Origin: Paenirhizobium daejeonense
GTDB taxonomy: Bacteria > Pseudomonadota > Alphaproteobacteria > Rhizobiales > Rhizobiaceae
Assembly: GCF_014280875.1 (NCBI RefSeq)
Contig: NZ_JACLAL010000006.1
Span: forward strand, 310,001 to 374,000
DNA: 64,000 nt
Reading direction: 5' to 3'
Part shown: positions 1 to 9,240 of the stretch, one piece after another
Layout: each line of letters starts with the position of its first letter
Numbering within the stretch: position 1 is the stretch's first letter
Translations under genes and position numbers: made by a program
Notes under the pieces: model-generated
Databases searched by the model: none
Seen by the model: the letters and a program-made list of their open reading frames with translations, nothing else
What the model was told of the DNA's origin: nothing

Positions 1-1929
1 ATCGATGCCGTCGCGACCAATCCGGAGACGCCGACCTTTTCCAACACCATCATTGCTCTGGAGATTGCAGGGGACAATCTCTCGCGCGTGTCCTCGCTGT
101 TCTGGAACCGGGCCGGCGCTCACACCAACGACACGATCCAGGCGCTGGAGCGCGAGATCGCCCCGAAGATGTCTCGCCATTATTCGAAGATCGGTATGAA
201 TGCCGAGCTGTTCCGCCGCATCGACGCGCTCTGGGAAAAGCGCAGCGAACTCGGCCTGACGACCGAGGAGCTGCGTGTTCTGGAGCGTCACTGGAAGGGT
301 TTCGTCAAGTCGGGCGCCAAGCTTGAAAAGGCGAAGCAGGAGCGTCTCGCCGCGATCAATGAAAAGCTGGCGGGTCTTGGCGCGCGGTTCGGCCAGAATG
401 TGCTTTCCGATGAAAAATCCTGGGTGCTGCCGCTCGACGGCGATGACGACCTTGCCGGCATTCCCGATTTCCTGAAGGACGCGATGGCTGCCGCCGCGCA
501 GGCTCGCGGCAAGGGGGAGGCCTATGTGGTGACGCTGTCGCGTTCCATCATCGAGCCTTTCCTCACCTTTTCCACGCGTCGGGATCTGCGTGAGCAGGCT
601 TTCAACGCCTGGATTTCCCGCGGCATCAATGGCGGCGAAACCGACAACCGCGAAATCGTCAAGGAGACGCTGGCGCTGAGGTCGGAGAAGGCCGGACTGC
701 TCGGTTACAAGGATTTCGCCAGCTACAAGCTGGACGACACCATGGCCAAGACGCCGGAAGCCGTGAACGAACTGCTGATGAAGGTGTGGAACAAGGCGGT
801 GGTGCAGGCGAAGTCCGAGGAGGAAGAACTTGCCGGGCTGATCGCCGAGGAGGGCAAGAACCACGAGGTCATGCCGTGGGACTGGCGTCACTATGCCGAG
901 AAGCTGCGCGCCCGCAAATTCGATTTCTCCGAGACCGAACTCAAGCCTTATCTCCAGCTCGAAAAGATCATCGAGGCCTGCTTCGATGTTGCCGGGCGCC
1001 TGTTCGGCATCAAGGCGGTGCCGCTCAAGAATGTTGCCGGCTACCATCCGGATGTCCGGGTCTTCGAGATTCGCGACAACAACGACAAGCTTGTCGCCAT
1101 GTTTCTCGGCGATTACTTCGCCCGGCCGTCCAAGCGTTCCGGCGCGTGGATGAGTTCGTTCCAGTCGCAGCACAAGCTACCCTTGAAGAACGGTGCGGTC
1201 GGCGAGATTCCGATCATCTACAACGTCTGCAACTTCGCCAAACCGGAAGAGGGCAAGCCGGCGCTGCTGTCGCTCGACGATGCCCGCACGCTTTTCCACG
1301 AGTTCGGTCATGCGGCCCATGGCATGCTGTCGAACGTGACCTATCCCTCCGTCTCGGGCACCGGCGTTTCCCGCGATTTCGTCGAATTGCCGTCGCAGCT
1401 TTACGAGCACTGGCTGACGGTGCCGGAGATTCTCAAAACCTATGCCGTCCATTACGAGACCGGGCAGCCGATGCCGCAGGCCCTTCTCGACAAGGTGTTG
1501 GCGGCCCGCACCTTCAATGCCGGTTTCGCGGCGGTAGAATTCACCTCGTCGGCGCTGGTCGACATGGCGTTCCACACCCGCGGCCCGGTCGAGGATCCGA
1601 TGGCGGTTCAGGCGGAAGTGCTGGCGAAGATCGGGCTTCCACGCTCGCTGGTGATGCGCCACGCGACGCCGCACTTCCAGCATGTCTTCGCCGGAGACGG
1701 CTATTCCGCCGGCTACTATTCCTACATGTGGTCAGAGGTGCTCGATGCCGATGCTTTCGCAGCCTTCGAGGAAACGGGAAACGCCTTCGATCCCGCCATG
1801 GCCGAGCGCCTGAAGGCGAACATCTACTCGGTCGGCGGCTCCATCGATCCGGAAGAAGCCTACAAGGCCTTCCGCGGACGGCTTCCGAGCCCCGAGGCCA
1901 TGCTCAAGCAGAAGGGGCTGGCTGCCTGA
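1..1929 (+). CDS. dcp: M3 family oligopeptidase (peptidyl-dipeptidase Dcp-like), 5'-truncated
   Basis: The reading frame is open from the first base and ends at TGA 1927-1929, giving 642 residues. The family is normally about 680-690 residues, so roughly 40-45 N-terminal residues lie outside the window. The zinc motif HEFGH is encoded at 1297-1311 and is followed by an RDFVELPSQ segment, which is closer to Dcp than to oligopeptidase A. The expected role is cytoplasmic cleavage of short peptides. It is convergent with the thioesterase gene, with a perfect inverted repeat between the two ends. The Dcp name is by recalled similarity; assignment to M3 metallopeptidases is firm. Confidence 0.9.
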   Translation: MDAVATNPETPTFSNTIIALEIAGDNLSRVSSLFWNRAGAHTNDTIQALEREIAPKMSRHYSKIGMNAELFRRIDALWEKRSELGLTTEELRVLERHWKGFVKSGAKLEKAKQERLAAINEKLAGLGARFGQNVLSDEKSWVLPLDGDDDLAGIPDFLKDAMAAAAQARGKGEAYVVTLSRSIIEPFLTFSTRRDLREQAFNAWISRGINGGETDNREIVKETLALRSEKAGLLGYKDFASYKLDDTMAKTPEAVNELLMKVWNKAVVQAKSEEEELAGLIAEEGKNHEVMPWDWRHYAEKLRARKFDFSETELKPYLQLEKIIEACFDVAGRLFGIKAVPLKNVAGYHPDVRVFEIRDNNDKLVAMFLGDYFARPSKRSGAWMSSFQSQHKLPLKNGAVGEIPIIYNVCNFAKPEEGKPALLSLDDARTLFHEFGHAAHGMLSNVTYPSVSGTGVSRDFVELPSQLYEHWLTVPEILKTYAVHYETGQPMPQALLDKVLAARTFNAGFAAVEFTSSALVDMAFHTRGPVEDPMAVQAEVLAKIGLPRSLVMRHATPHFQHVFAGDGYSAGYYSYMWSEVLDADAFAAFEETGNAFDPAMAERLKANIYSVGGSIDPEEAYKAFRGRLPSPEAMLKQKGLAA

Positions 1930-1950
1930 CGGCGGCCTGATCCTCCAGTG

Positions 1951-1980
1951 AATGCCGGATGGTTAGCGCAATCCGGCATT
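1951..1980. terminator. Inverted repeat between convergent genes
   Basis: A perfect 10-bp inverted repeat (AATGCCGGAT at 1951-1960, ATCCGGCATT at 1971-1980) with a 10-nt loop lies 21 bp after the peptidase stop and overlaps the last codons of the convergent thioesterase gene. No strong T-tract follows on either strand, so a bidirectional terminator function is only an inference. Confidence 0.5.
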
Positions 1981-2421
1981 GGAGAAGGCGACGAATTCTC
2001 CTTCAAGGCGGCCGGCGATAACGCCGTCCGTCTCCAATGCCGCGGCAACGAGTATGCGTGCGCGTCCGCGTCGGGCGAGCAGCCGCGTAAATGAAGCCCA
2101 TGCGTCCTGATCGACAAGGTAGGAGCGCGCGGTGAAGTCGTCGCTGATCGGGGCGAGATAGTCCATGCAGTTGTGCTGGATGACCACCCGGCTCTCTAGC
2201 CCCTCGCATTTCAGCCGCAGGTGGACGAGCGACCAGGCGGCAAGGATGGCGACGGCTGAGGCGCTGCCTCCGAAGACCGTTTCGCGGTGATTGATGTTCG
2301 GGGCAAGCGGGGCCTGAAGTGTGATGCTGTCCGGTTCCGTCGCGAGGACGCGGACATGCATCGCGGCGGAAATCGGAATGTGATCGTGAAGATAGGCCTG
2401 CAGGTCAGTGGGTGTCATCAT
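1963..2421 (-). CDS. YiiD C-terminal-type thioesterase domain protein
   Basis: A 152-residue single-domain protein resembling the hot-dog thioesterase domain found at the C-terminus of YiiD. The segment with NINHRETVFGGSASAVAILAAW (about residues 42-63) is the characteristic central helix region, and a D-Y-L-x-P motif follows near residue 87. It presumably hydrolyses an acyl thioester, but the substrate cannot be read from sequence. Two consecutive ATG codons (2421 and 2418) could start it. It is monocistronic, divergent from typA and convergent with the peptidase gene. Confidence 0.75.
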   Translation of the reverse strand: MMTPTDLQAYLHDHIPISAAMHVRVLATEPDSITLQAPLAPNINHRETVFGGSASAVAILAAWSLVHLRLKCEGLESRVVIQHNCMDYLAPISDDFTARSYLVDQDAWASFTRLLARRGRARILVAAALETDGVIAGRLEGEFVAFSNAGLR

Positions 2422-2620
2422 GGGGCTCGCCACGTCGGTTTTCCTCCCCGGAAGGTGTCTTGCGACACTGGATTTAGGAAGGCTGGAGGTATCCCGAAAG
2501 GCCCTTCTGACGCTGCCGAGGCTCTTTCCCCTTTCGCAATTGCAAAAAACAGGGTATGAGCGCGCCAAAGAAACAAGGCGCCGCACCCCGTTTTGCGCCC
2601 CAGCCATCAGAGATCCGTTC

Positions 2621-4441
2621 ATGAACCTTCGCAATATCGCGATCATTGCGCACGTTGACCATGGGAAAACGACCCTTGTCGACGAACTCCTCAAGCAGTC
2701 CGGCTCGTTCCGCGAAAACCAGCGCGTTGCAGAACGCGTCATGGATTCGAACGACCTCGAAAAGGAACGCGGCATCACCATTCTCGCCAAGGCGACCTCG
2801 GTCGAATGGAAGGGTGTTCGCGTCAACATCGTCGACACCCCCGGCCACGCCGACTTCGGCGGCGAAGTCGAGCGCATCCTGTCGATGGTGGACGGCGCGA
2901 TCGTTCTGGTCGATTCGTCGGAAGGCCCGATGCCGCAGACCAAGTTCGTGGTCGGCAAGGCGCTGAAGGTCGGTCTCCGCCCGATCGTCGCGATCAACAA
3001 GATCGACCGTCCGGACGGTCGCCACGAAGAAGTCATCAACGAAGTCTTCGACCTTTTCGCCAACCTCGACGCGACCGACGAGCAGCTCGACTTCCCGATC
3101 CTTTACGGTTCTGGTCGCGATGGCTGGATGAACGTCAACCCCGAAGGTCCGAAGGATCAGGGTCTGGCGCCGCTTCTCGACCTCGTTCTGGAACATGTTC
3201 CGGCGCCGAAGGTCGAAGAAGGTCCGTTCCGCATGATCGGTACGCTTCTCGAAGCAAACCCCTTCCTCGGCCGTATCATCACCGGCCGCGTCGCGTCCGG
3301 TTCGATCAAGCCGAACCAGGCCGTCAAGGTCCTGAGCCAGGATGGCAAGACGGTCGAAACCGGCCGTATCTCGAAGATCCTCGCATTCCGTGGCATCGAG
3401 CGTCAGCCGATCGAAGAAGCGCAGGCTGGTGACATCGTCGCCATCGCTGGCCTTTCCAAGGGCACGGTCGCCGACACCTTCTGTGATCCTTCGGTCACCG
3501 AAGCCATGCAGGCCCAGCCGATCGATCCGCCGACCGTCACCATGTCCTTCATCGTCAACGACAGCCCGCTGGCCGGTACCGAAGGCGACAAGGTAACGAG
3601 CCGCGTCATCCGCGACCGTCTGTTCAAGGAAGCCGAAGGCAACGTCGCGCTGAAGATCGAAGAAGCCGAGGGCAAGGATTCGTTCTACGTATCCGGCCGC
3701 GGCGAACTCCAGCTTGCGGTTCTGATCGAGACCATGCGTCGCGAAGGCTTCGAGCTTGCCGTTTCGCGTCCGCGCGTCGTCATGCACAAGGACGAGAACG
3801 GCGTCACGATGGAGCCGATCGAAGAGGTCGTGATCGACGTCGACGAAGAGCATTCTGGCGTGGTCGTGCAGAAGATGTCCGAGCGCAAGGCCGAGATGAC
3901 CGAACTGCGCCCCTCCGGCGGCAACCGCGTTCGTCTGAAGTTCCTCGCTCCGACCCGCGGCCTGATCGGCTATCAGTCGGAACTGCTGACTGACACGCGC
4001 GGTACCGCGATCATGAACCGCCTGTTCCACGACTATCAGCCTTACAAGGGTGAAATTAGCGGCCGTACCAACGGCGTTCTGCTTTCGAACCAGTCCGGTG
4101 AAGCCGTCGCCTATGCGATGTTCAATCTCGAAGACCGCGGCCCGATGATCATCGAGCCCGGTGAGAAGGTCTATGCCGGCATGATCATCGGTATCCATAC
4201 CCGCGATAACGACCTCGAGGTCAACGTTCTCAAGGGCAAGCAGCTGACCAACATCCGTTCGGCCGGCAAGGACGAAGCCGTTCGTCTGACCCCGCCGATC
4301 CGCATGACGCTGGACCGTGCGCTGTCGTGGATCCAGGACGACGAACTGATGGAAGTGACGCCGAAGTCGATCCGTCTTCGCAAGATCTATCTCGACGCTA
4401 ACGACCGTAAGCGCTTCGACAAGGCAAAGATCCAGGCCTGA
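2621..4441 (+). CDS. typA: Ribosome-associated GTPase TypA/BipA
   Basis: This 606-residue translational GTPase has the usual TypA length. The G1 loop AHVDHGKTT is at residues 10-18, followed by a DTPGH G3 motif and an INKID G4 motif. The domain order is GTPase, EF-Tu domain II, EF-G-like domains III and V, and the TypA-specific C-terminal domain. It binds 70S ribosomes and affects ribosome assembly and stress adaptation. The ATG at 2621 begins the conserved [11 protein letters not shown] sequence; codons in frame further upstream do not resemble TypA. A strong terminator follows at 4469. Confidence 0.97.
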   Translation: MNLRNIAIIAHVDHGKTTLVDELLKQSGSFRENQRVAERVMDSNDLEKERGITILAKATSVEWKGVRVNIVDTPGHADFGGEVERILSMVDGAIVLVDSSEGPMPQTKFVVGKALKVGLRPIVAINKIDRPDGRHEEVINEVFDLFANLDATDEQLDFPILYGSGRDGWMNVNPEGPKDQGLAPLLDLVLEHVPAPKVEEGPFRMIGTLLEANPFLGRIITGRVASGSIKPNQAVKVLSQDGKTVETGRISKILAFRGIERQPIEEAQAGDIVAIAGLSKGTVADTFCDPSVTEAMQAQPIDPPTVTMSFIVNDSPLAGTEGDKVTSRVIRDRLFKEAEGNVALKIEEAEGKDSFYVSGRGELQLAVLIETMRREGFELAVSRPRVVMHKDENGVTMEPIEEVVIDVDEEHSGVVVQKMSERKAEMTELRPSGGNRVRLKFLAPTRGLIGYQSELLTDTRGTAIMNRLFHDYQPYKGEISGRTNGVLLSNQSGEAVAYAMFNLEDRGPMIIEPGEKVYAGMIIGIHTRDNDLEVNVLKGKQLTNIRSAGKDEAVRLTPPIRMTLDRALSWIQDDELMEVTPKSIRLRKIYLDANDRKRFDKAKIQA

Positions 4442-4468
4442 TCTTCTTTCCAGGTCTGCATTTTCAAG

Positions 4469-4500
4469 CCCCGGCTCATCGAGCCGGGGTTTTTGTTTGT
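4469..4500 (+). terminator. Rho-independent terminator of typA
   Basis: A 9-bp GC-rich stem (CCCCGGCTC / GAGCCGGGG, 4469-4477 and 4481-4489) with a 3-nt loop is followed directly by TTTTTGTTTG. It lies 28 bp after the typA stop codon. Confidence 0.93.
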
Positions 4501-4531
4501 GGTTTGATTGTGGCCGGGCTTGCGGCAAAGG

Positions 4532-4546
4532 TTAAAAAAGCGTTAA
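4532..4546 (+). promoter_or_regulatory. CtrA-like box upstream of GNAT gene
   Basis: TTAA (4532-4535), seven bases, TTAA (4543-4546) matches the TTAA-N7-TTAA core of the alphaproteobacterial CtrA site. It lies about 97 bp upstream of the acetyltransferase start, in an A+T-rich stretch after the typA terminator. The base after the second half-site is A rather than the preferred C. Confidence 0.35.
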
Positions 4547-4642
4547 ATTTTCCCCGTTGAACCTGATGAAAAGTCTGTGGGTTCCTCGCTTTTCCGGCAC
4601 CTGCCGGTGGTGATCGGAGCGCAGCGGGACGAAAGTGACGTT

Positions 4643-5149
4643 ATGAAGACGTTGTCGATCGATGTTCGCCCTGCCGAGCGGCAGGATGCGAGGGCCATAG
4701 CGGAGGCGCATCGCGCATCCTGGCAGCACAGCTACGCAGGCCTCATTCCGTATCGCGCCCTGACGAAGATGATCGAGCGCCGCAGTGAAACATGGTGGCG
4801 CAAGGCGACCTCCGGACCCGCAACCATCCTCGTGGCCGACGTCGCCGGAACCATTGCCGGCTATGCTACCGTCGGTCTCAACCGGGCTCGCGCCCTGCCG
4901 CAGGAAGGCGAAGTCTACGAGATCTACATGCGTCCGGAATATCAGGGCATCGGTCTTGGCCATACTCTGTTCGGCGAGGCGCGCCGGCTGTTGAAGTCGC
5001 TCGGCTGCAACGGCACCGTCGTCTGGTGTCTCGAGGATAGCCGTCACGCGGTCGATTTTTTCCGCTCTAATGGCGGGATTGATGCGGTCGAGGGCATGGA
5101 AGACTTTGACGACGTTCAGCTCAAGAAGCTCGGCTTCATCTGGAGCTGA
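4643..5149 (+). CDS. GNAT family N-acetyltransferase
   Basis: A 168-residue single GNAT domain. Central features are the EGEVYEIYMRPEYQGIGLGHTLF segment, which contains the acetyl-CoA-binding R/Q-x-x-G-x-G/A loop (Q-G-I-G-L-G), and an EDSRHAVDFFRSNGG segment typical of the last helix. The acceptor substrate is unknown. The ATG at 4643 is preferred because a purine-rich GGGACGAAAG stretch precedes it and the GNAT fold starts right after it (DVRPAERQDA). A CtrA-like box lies upstream. Confidence 0.85.
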   Translation: MKTLSIDVRPAERQDARAIAEAHRASWQHSYAGLIPYRALTKMIERRSETWWRKATSGPATILVADVAGTIAGYATVGLNRARALPQEGEVYEIYMRPEYQGIGLGHTLFGEARRLLKSLGCNGTVVWCLEDSRHAVDFFRSNGGIDAVEGMEDFDDVQLKKLGFIWS

Positions 5150-5158
5150 TCTCTTTTC

Positions 5159-5782
5159 CTACTGCTGGAGGAAGCCGTCGGGGAAGACATGCGTCGGTTC
5201 CGATGCCTTGTCGCCACGTTTTCCGTGCCATGCCGCTTCCTGATGGCCGCAGGCGAAGTCCTTGGCCTCTTCGTCTGCGACTTTGCGCGCCATTTCGTTG
5301 GCATCTGGATTGGTGAGCGCGTCGACGTACCCCACTACGCAACCAAGGCCGTCCTCCTGCTGAGCCACGCGGCTGATCACAAGTACTTGCCCGGTGCTGG
5401 CTTTGGTTGGTACCCCTTGGGGACCCACATTTTCCAGGAACCAGCGCAGGATTGCGGCGAAAGGCTTGCCCGAATCGTCCAGGCGCCATTCGATCTTCGC
5501 GCCGACGTGATTGAAGGGCTCAAAGGATTCGAAGCCCTGTTCCTGCCATTTCTTGTCGAGTGGGCCGTAGAAGACACTCTGGCGCAGGTCGCCCTCGGAA
5601 AAATGGACCTGATAGTCTTTGTAACCGCTGCACAGCATTATCGCGCCCATGTCGTCGGAGGCAACCGTCTTGCACTTGTCGAGATCAAGATCGGTATAGG
5701 TGCTATCATTGGCCAGTGCTGGCTCGTTAAAGGCACAGAATGAGGCGATAGTCCCCAGGGTTGCAAATATTGAAAGCTTCAT
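5159..5782 (-). CDS. Secreted hypothetical protein
   Basis: A 207-residue protein with an N-terminal signal peptide (MKLSIFATLGTIASFCAFNE, predicted cleavage after the PALA at about residue 26), so it is probably periplasmic. The mature part has paired cysteines (DLDKCK and MLCSGYKD early, LGCVVGY and DFACGHQ late) that could form disulfides. I do not recognise a named family. The start is set by a GGGGGAT ribosome-binding site just upstream of ATG 5782. It stands alone, convergent with the GNAT gene 9 bp away. Confidence 0.75.
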   Translation of the reverse strand: MKLSIFATLGTIASFCAFNEPALANDSTYTDLDLDKCKTVASDDMGAIMLCSGYKDYQVHFSEGDLRQSVFYGPLDKKWQEQGFESFEPFNHVGAKIEWRLDDSGKPFAAILRWFLENVGPQGVPTKASTGQVLVISRVAQQEDGLGCVVGYVDALTNPDANEMARKVADEEAKDFACGHQEAAWHGKRGDKASEPTHVFPDGFLQQ

Positions 5783-5975
5783 GGTCGATCCCCCAGACAT
5801 CAAACAATTATACCAGATCCGGCCGAGCTTCGTGTAGGGTTGCTGCAGGAAATGCAAACTAATTAGGCCGGCAACCTTGCCGACGATTGTCGACCTCTTC
5901 GCCCAAAGCTGTGTTGCATTGCGTTATGATTCCCTTTAGGAAACCCCGGATTTCAACACTCCCATGGGGACGAAA

Positions 5976-6509
5976 ATGCGTATCGATGCTATCGCCATTG
6001 GCAAGAATCCGCCGGAAGACGTCAACGTCATCATCGAGGTGCCGGTCGGTGGCCAGCCGATCAAGTACGAAATGGACAAGGACGCCGGCGCGCTGGTCGT
6101 CGACCGCTTCCTCTACACGCCGATGACCTATCCGGGCAATTACGGCTTCGTACCCCACACCCTGTCGGAAGATGGCGACCCGGTAGACGTTCTGGTCTGC
6201 AACACGCGACCGCTGGTTCCCGGCTGCGTCATCAACGTTCGTCCGATTGGCGTCATGATCATGGAAGACGACGGCGGCAAGGACGAAAAGATCCTTGCGG
6301 TCCCGGTTCCGAAGCTGACGCGCCGCTATGACAAGATCGAGAACTATACCGATCTGCCGGAAATTACGCTGAAGCAGATCGAGCACTTCTTTGAACACTA
6401 CAAGGATCTTGAGCCCGGCAAATGGGTGAAGATCGCTGGCTGGCAGGGCGTCGACGTCGCCAAGAAGCTTATTCTCGAAGCCATCGAGCGCTACAACTCG
6501 AAGAAGTGA
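5976..6509 (+). CDS. ppa: Inorganic pyrophosphatase
   Basis: This 177-residue family I soluble pyrophosphatase has the usual length. The metal-binding signature [10 protein letters not shown] is at residues 65-74 with D66, D68 and D71, and YPGNYGFVP at 52-60 is also diagnostic. It hydrolyses PPi from biosynthetic reactions in the cytoplasm. ATG 5976 has a GGGGACG ribosome-binding site; an upstream in-frame ATG at 5964 would overlap that site. It ends 2 bp from the convergent DUF167 stop, and its probable terminator lies inside the DUF167 gene. Confidence 0.96.
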   Translation: MRIDAIAIGKNPPEDVNVIIEVPVGGQPIKYEMDKDAGALVVDRFLYTPMTYPGNYGFVPHTLSEDGDPVDVLVCNTRPLVPGCVINVRPIGVMIMEDDGGKDEKILAVPVPKLTRRYDKIENYTDLPEITLKQIEHFFEHYKDLEPGKWVKIAGWQGVDVAKKLILEAIERYNSKK

Positions 6510-6511
6510 GT

Positions 6512-6826
6512 TCAGACGGTCGTAAGGGCGTCCAGCTTCCTTTCCAAATCCTCCGGGTCGCCATCGATCCGGAGGATTTTTTGTCTGGCTGTTTCTCCTG
6601 AGACGATGGAGATGGATGACTTTGGAACGGCAATCGCCTTTGCGATCAGGGTGATCAGCGCCTTGTTGGCCTTGCCTTTTTCAGGCACGCTGGTGACTCG
6701 GGCGCGAAGGCAGGCCTCACCTTCCGCGTTTTCCTCTAGCCCCTCCAAAGCATCGCGCCCCGCATTCGGCGTTAACCGAATTGCGAGGCGCAGATGGTCT
6801 TCGAGGCGCTTGTAGGGTCGCTTCAC
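6512..6826 (-). CDS. DUF167 (YggU-type) protein
   Basis: A 104-residue protein of the DUF167/YggU family. Conserved parts are [25 protein letters not shown] and the [14 protein letters not shown] stretch. Biochemical function is unknown. The preferred start is GTG 6826, whose last bases overlap the yggT stop in a GTGA arrangement that suggests translational coupling. A GTG at 6853 would add nine residues. It is co-transcribed with yggT. Its 3' coding end contains a hairpin plus T-run that would terminate ppa on the opposite strand. Confidence 0.85.
   Translation of the reverse strand: MKRPYKRLEDHLRLAIRLTPNAGRDALEGLEENAEGEACLRARVTSVPEKGKANKALITLIAKAIAVPKSSISIVSGETARQKILRIDGDPEDLERKLDALTTV
6546..6583 (+). 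terminator. Probable ppa terminator embedded in DUF167 coding sequence
   Basis: A perfect 11-bp inverted repeat (AAATCCTCCGG 6546-6556, CCGGAGGATTT 6569-6579) with a 12-nt loop runs into six consecutive T on the plus strand (6577-6582). It lies 37 bp after the ppa stop and inside the codons for the conserved [13 protein letters not shown] region of the antisense gene. Confidence 0.75.
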
Positions 6827-7113
6827 AGAAAGAGCGGAACGATGCTGTTCCACATCAGCGAGCGGATGAAGAAGATGAGGAGCAGGACGACGATCGGCGA
6901 GATGTCGATGCCGCCAAGGTCAGGCAGAATCCTGCGTATCGGCCGTAAGACCGGTTCCGTCACGTTGTAGAAGAAGCTGCCCAGCGAATTGACGAAGCTG
7001 TTGCTCGAATTGATGACGTTGAATGCGTAAAGCCAGGAAAAGATGGCACTGGCGATCAGTATCCAGGTGTAGAGGTTCAATGCCAGATCGATCGTCTGAA
7101 ACAGCGCGAGCAT
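6823..7113 (-). CDS. YggT family membrane protein
   Basis: A 96-residue integral membrane protein with two hydrophobic segments (about residues 8-31 and 71-88) flanking the conserved [23 protein letters not shown] motif of the YggT family. Family members are linked to membrane or osmotic-shock functions, but no reaction is established. ATG 7113 is chosen because GGAG lies six bases upstream; two in-frame ATGs further upstream are less well placed. It is followed with overlap by the DUF167 gene, a common pairing. Confidence 0.88.
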   Translation of the reverse strand: MLALFQTIDLALNLYTWILIASAIFSWLYAFNVINSSNSFVNSLGSFFYNVTEPVLRPIRRILPDLGGIDISPIVVLLLIFFIRSLMWNSIVPLFL

Positions 7114-7254
7114 GCGGGTCTCCATTTCTCGGTTGACAGACATGTAGACATTGGCGACTAAGCGGGCAAGTACTGCGGTCAGCCGGAAAACGAAACATGT
7201 TTAACGGGCGCGCCGGTTTATCCGCGCAGCGTGCCCAGAGTGGAAAGTCCCGTC

Positions 7255-8502
7255 ATGCATGCCTCCAGGTCCGGGGATCGTTTCGCAGCCTTCCGGCACG
7301 TTTCCTATGCACGCTTCTTCTTCGCCCGGTTTCTTGGAGCTTTCGCGACCCAGATCCTGAGCGTTTCCGTCGGCTGGCAGATGTATGACGAGACGAAGAG
7401 CGCCTTCTATCTCGGCATGATCGGGCTCGTGCAGTTCTTGCCGGCCCTGCTTCTGATCCTCGTCACCGGCTCGGTCGTCGACCGCTATAACCGGCGTGCG
7501 ATCGTTGCCATCTGCATGATCGTCAGCGCGCTTTGCGCGGGGGCGATGCTGGTCATCACCGCGTTCGATGCGTTCGAGCCGATCCTCGTCTTCATTATCC
7601 TGACCATCTTCGGCATCGAGCGTGCCTTCAATTCTCCGGCGGTGCAGTCGCTGGCGCCGAACCTCGTGCCGGCCGAAGATCTTTCCAATGCGGTGGCGTG
7701 GAATTCTTCCTCCTGGCAGACGGCTTCGATCATCGGTCCGGTTGCGGGCGGCCTGCTTTACGGTTTCAGCCCGGTGTTGGCCTATACGGTTTCGTTCGTC
7801 TTCTTCCTCGGTGCGGCCCTCCTGGTCTTCATGGTCAAGAAGCCCGCGCAGCGTACTTCGTCGAAGGCCGTGACCTGGAACACGATCCTTGCGGGCTTCC
7901 GCTTCATCTTCGGCGAGAAAGTGGTGCTGGGGGCGATCTCGCTCGACCTGTTCGCCGTTCTGCTTGGCGGGGCTATCGCCCTGATGCCGGTTTTCGCCAG
8001 CGATGTGCTGACCCTTGGGCCCTGGGGCCTCGGCCTTCTCCGTTCGGCGCCAGGTGTCGGAGCGATTATCGTTGCGGTGACCCTTGCGAGCTTCCCGATC
8101 CGTCATAATGCCGGTGTCTTCATGTTTATCGGCGTTGCGCTGTTCGGAGTGGCGACGGTGATGTTCGGCCTCTCGCAGACGGCATGGATTTCCATCCTGG
8201 CGCTGATGCTGATGGGGGCGGCCGATATGGCGTCGGTCTATGTGCGCGAGACGCTGATCGCGCTCTGGACGCCGGATGAGGTGCGTGGTCGGGTGAATGC
8301 CGTCAATATGGTGTTCATCGGGGCATCGAACGAACTCGGTGAATTCCGGGCCGGCACGATGGCGCATCTGGTTGGACCGGTTCCGGCGGTGGTAATCGGC
8401 GGTCTCGGCACGCTTGCCGTCGCGATCCTGTGGTCCATCGGCTTCCCGCAGCTTCGCCGTATCGACAGCCTCGACGCACCGAATTCTCAGGATCACAAAT
8501 AG
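7255..8502 (+). CDS. MFS transporter (EntS/MFS_3-like)
   Basis: A 415-residue protein with about 12 hydrophobic segments. The VVDRYNRRA loop after the second or third helix corresponds to the conserved MFS loop between helices 2 and 3, and the sequence fits the MFS_3 (enterobactin exporter-like) group. It is likely a proton-driven efflux pump; the substrate cannot be inferred. ATG 7255 has a GGAAAG ribosome-binding site; a GTG at 7231 is a weaker alternative. It is divergent from yggT and convergent with the amidotransferase gene. Confidence 0.88.
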   Translation: MHASRSGDRFAAFRHVSYARFFFARFLGAFATQILSVSVGWQMYDETKSAFYLGMIGLVQFLPALLLILVTGSVVDRYNRRAIVAICMIVSALCAGAMLVITAFDAFEPILVFIILTIFGIERAFNSPAVQSLAPNLVPAEDLSNAVAWNSSSWQTASIIGPVAGGLLYGFSPVLAYTVSFVFFLGAALLVFMVKKPAQRTSSKAVTWNTILAGFRFIFGEKVVLGAISLDLFAVLLGGAIALMPVFASDVLTLGPWGLGLLRSAPGVGAIIVAVTLASFPIRHNAGVFMFIGVALFGVATVMFGLSQTAWISILALMLMGAADMASVYVRETLIALWTPDEVRGRVNAVNMVFIGASNELGEFRAGTMAHLVGPVPAVVIGGLGTLAVAILWSIGFPQLRRIDSLDAPNSQDHK

Positions 8503-8508
8503 GCGGCT

Positions 8509-9240
8509 TCAGGCCGGGCAGCGGTTCTTCTCGAAGACGAGATCGAGGAATTCGGACAGCCATGCCTTGAGCGGCGCATCGAAGATCATGCGCCCCTCAA
8601 GATGGTCGCGGCCCTGCTGGGCATTAGGCATGACGAAACGGCTTGCGCCATGCACCACCCAGCGATGCATCATTGCCCGGGTCAGTTCGGCATGGAACTG
8701 GATGCCCCAGGCGTTCTCGCCATAGCGGATCGCCTGATTGCGGTAGATATCGCCTTCCGCAAGCCGCTGACAGCCATGGGGAAGGTCGAAGCCCTCGCGG
8801 TGGAAATGATAGACCATTTTCGGCCAATGCATAAGCAGGCGGCCGTGTTCGGTCGGGCGGATGGGATACCAGCCGATCTCGACGCGGCCCTGAGGTTCAG
8901 TTTCCACTTTGCCGCCGAGGTGATGCACCAGCATCTGGGCGCCGAGGCAGATGCCGAGATACGGCTTGTTTTCCTTCAGCGGAATATCGAGCCAGTTGAT
9001 CTCGGTCTTGACGAATTCGTCGGGGTCGTTGGCGCTCATGGGGCCGCCAAAGACCACTGCACCGGAGTGCTCGGCCAGAGTTTTTGGCAAGGCCTCGCCA
9101 AGGACCGGCCGGCGAATGTCCAACGGATAGCCCTTCTCAAGCAAAAGCTGACCGACGCGGCCGGCACTGGAGCGTTCCTGATGCAGGACGATGAGTACCG
9201 GAGCCTTGATACTCCGCCGTCGGTCGGGCATGTCAAGCAT
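8509..9240 (-). CDS. Class I glutamine amidotransferase-like protein
   Basis: A 243-residue stand-alone GATase1 domain. The nucleophile C98 sits in GICLGAQML, and the catalytic His-Glu pair is H183/E185 in WGIQFHAEL. The family splits glutamine and passes ammonia to a partner, but many stand-alone members act as gamma-glutamyl peptidases, and the partner here is unknown. The start at 9240 overlaps the end of the TerB-like gene by 8 bp and has a GGGGAG ribosome-binding site, so it is the last gene of the minus-strand heme-linked operon. Confidence 0.85.
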   Translation of the reverse strand: MLDMPDRRRSIKAPVLIVLHQERSSAGRVGQLLLEKGYPLDIRRPVLGEALPKTLAEHSGAVVFGGPMSANDPDEFVKTEINWLDIPLKENKPYLGICLGAQMLVHHLGGKVETEPQGRVEIGWYPIRPTEHGRLLMHWPKMVYHFHREGFDLPHGCQRLAEGDIYRNQAIRYGENAWGIQFHAELTRAMMHRWVVHGASRFVMPNAQQGRDHLEGRMIFDAPLKAWLSEFLDLVFEKNRCPA

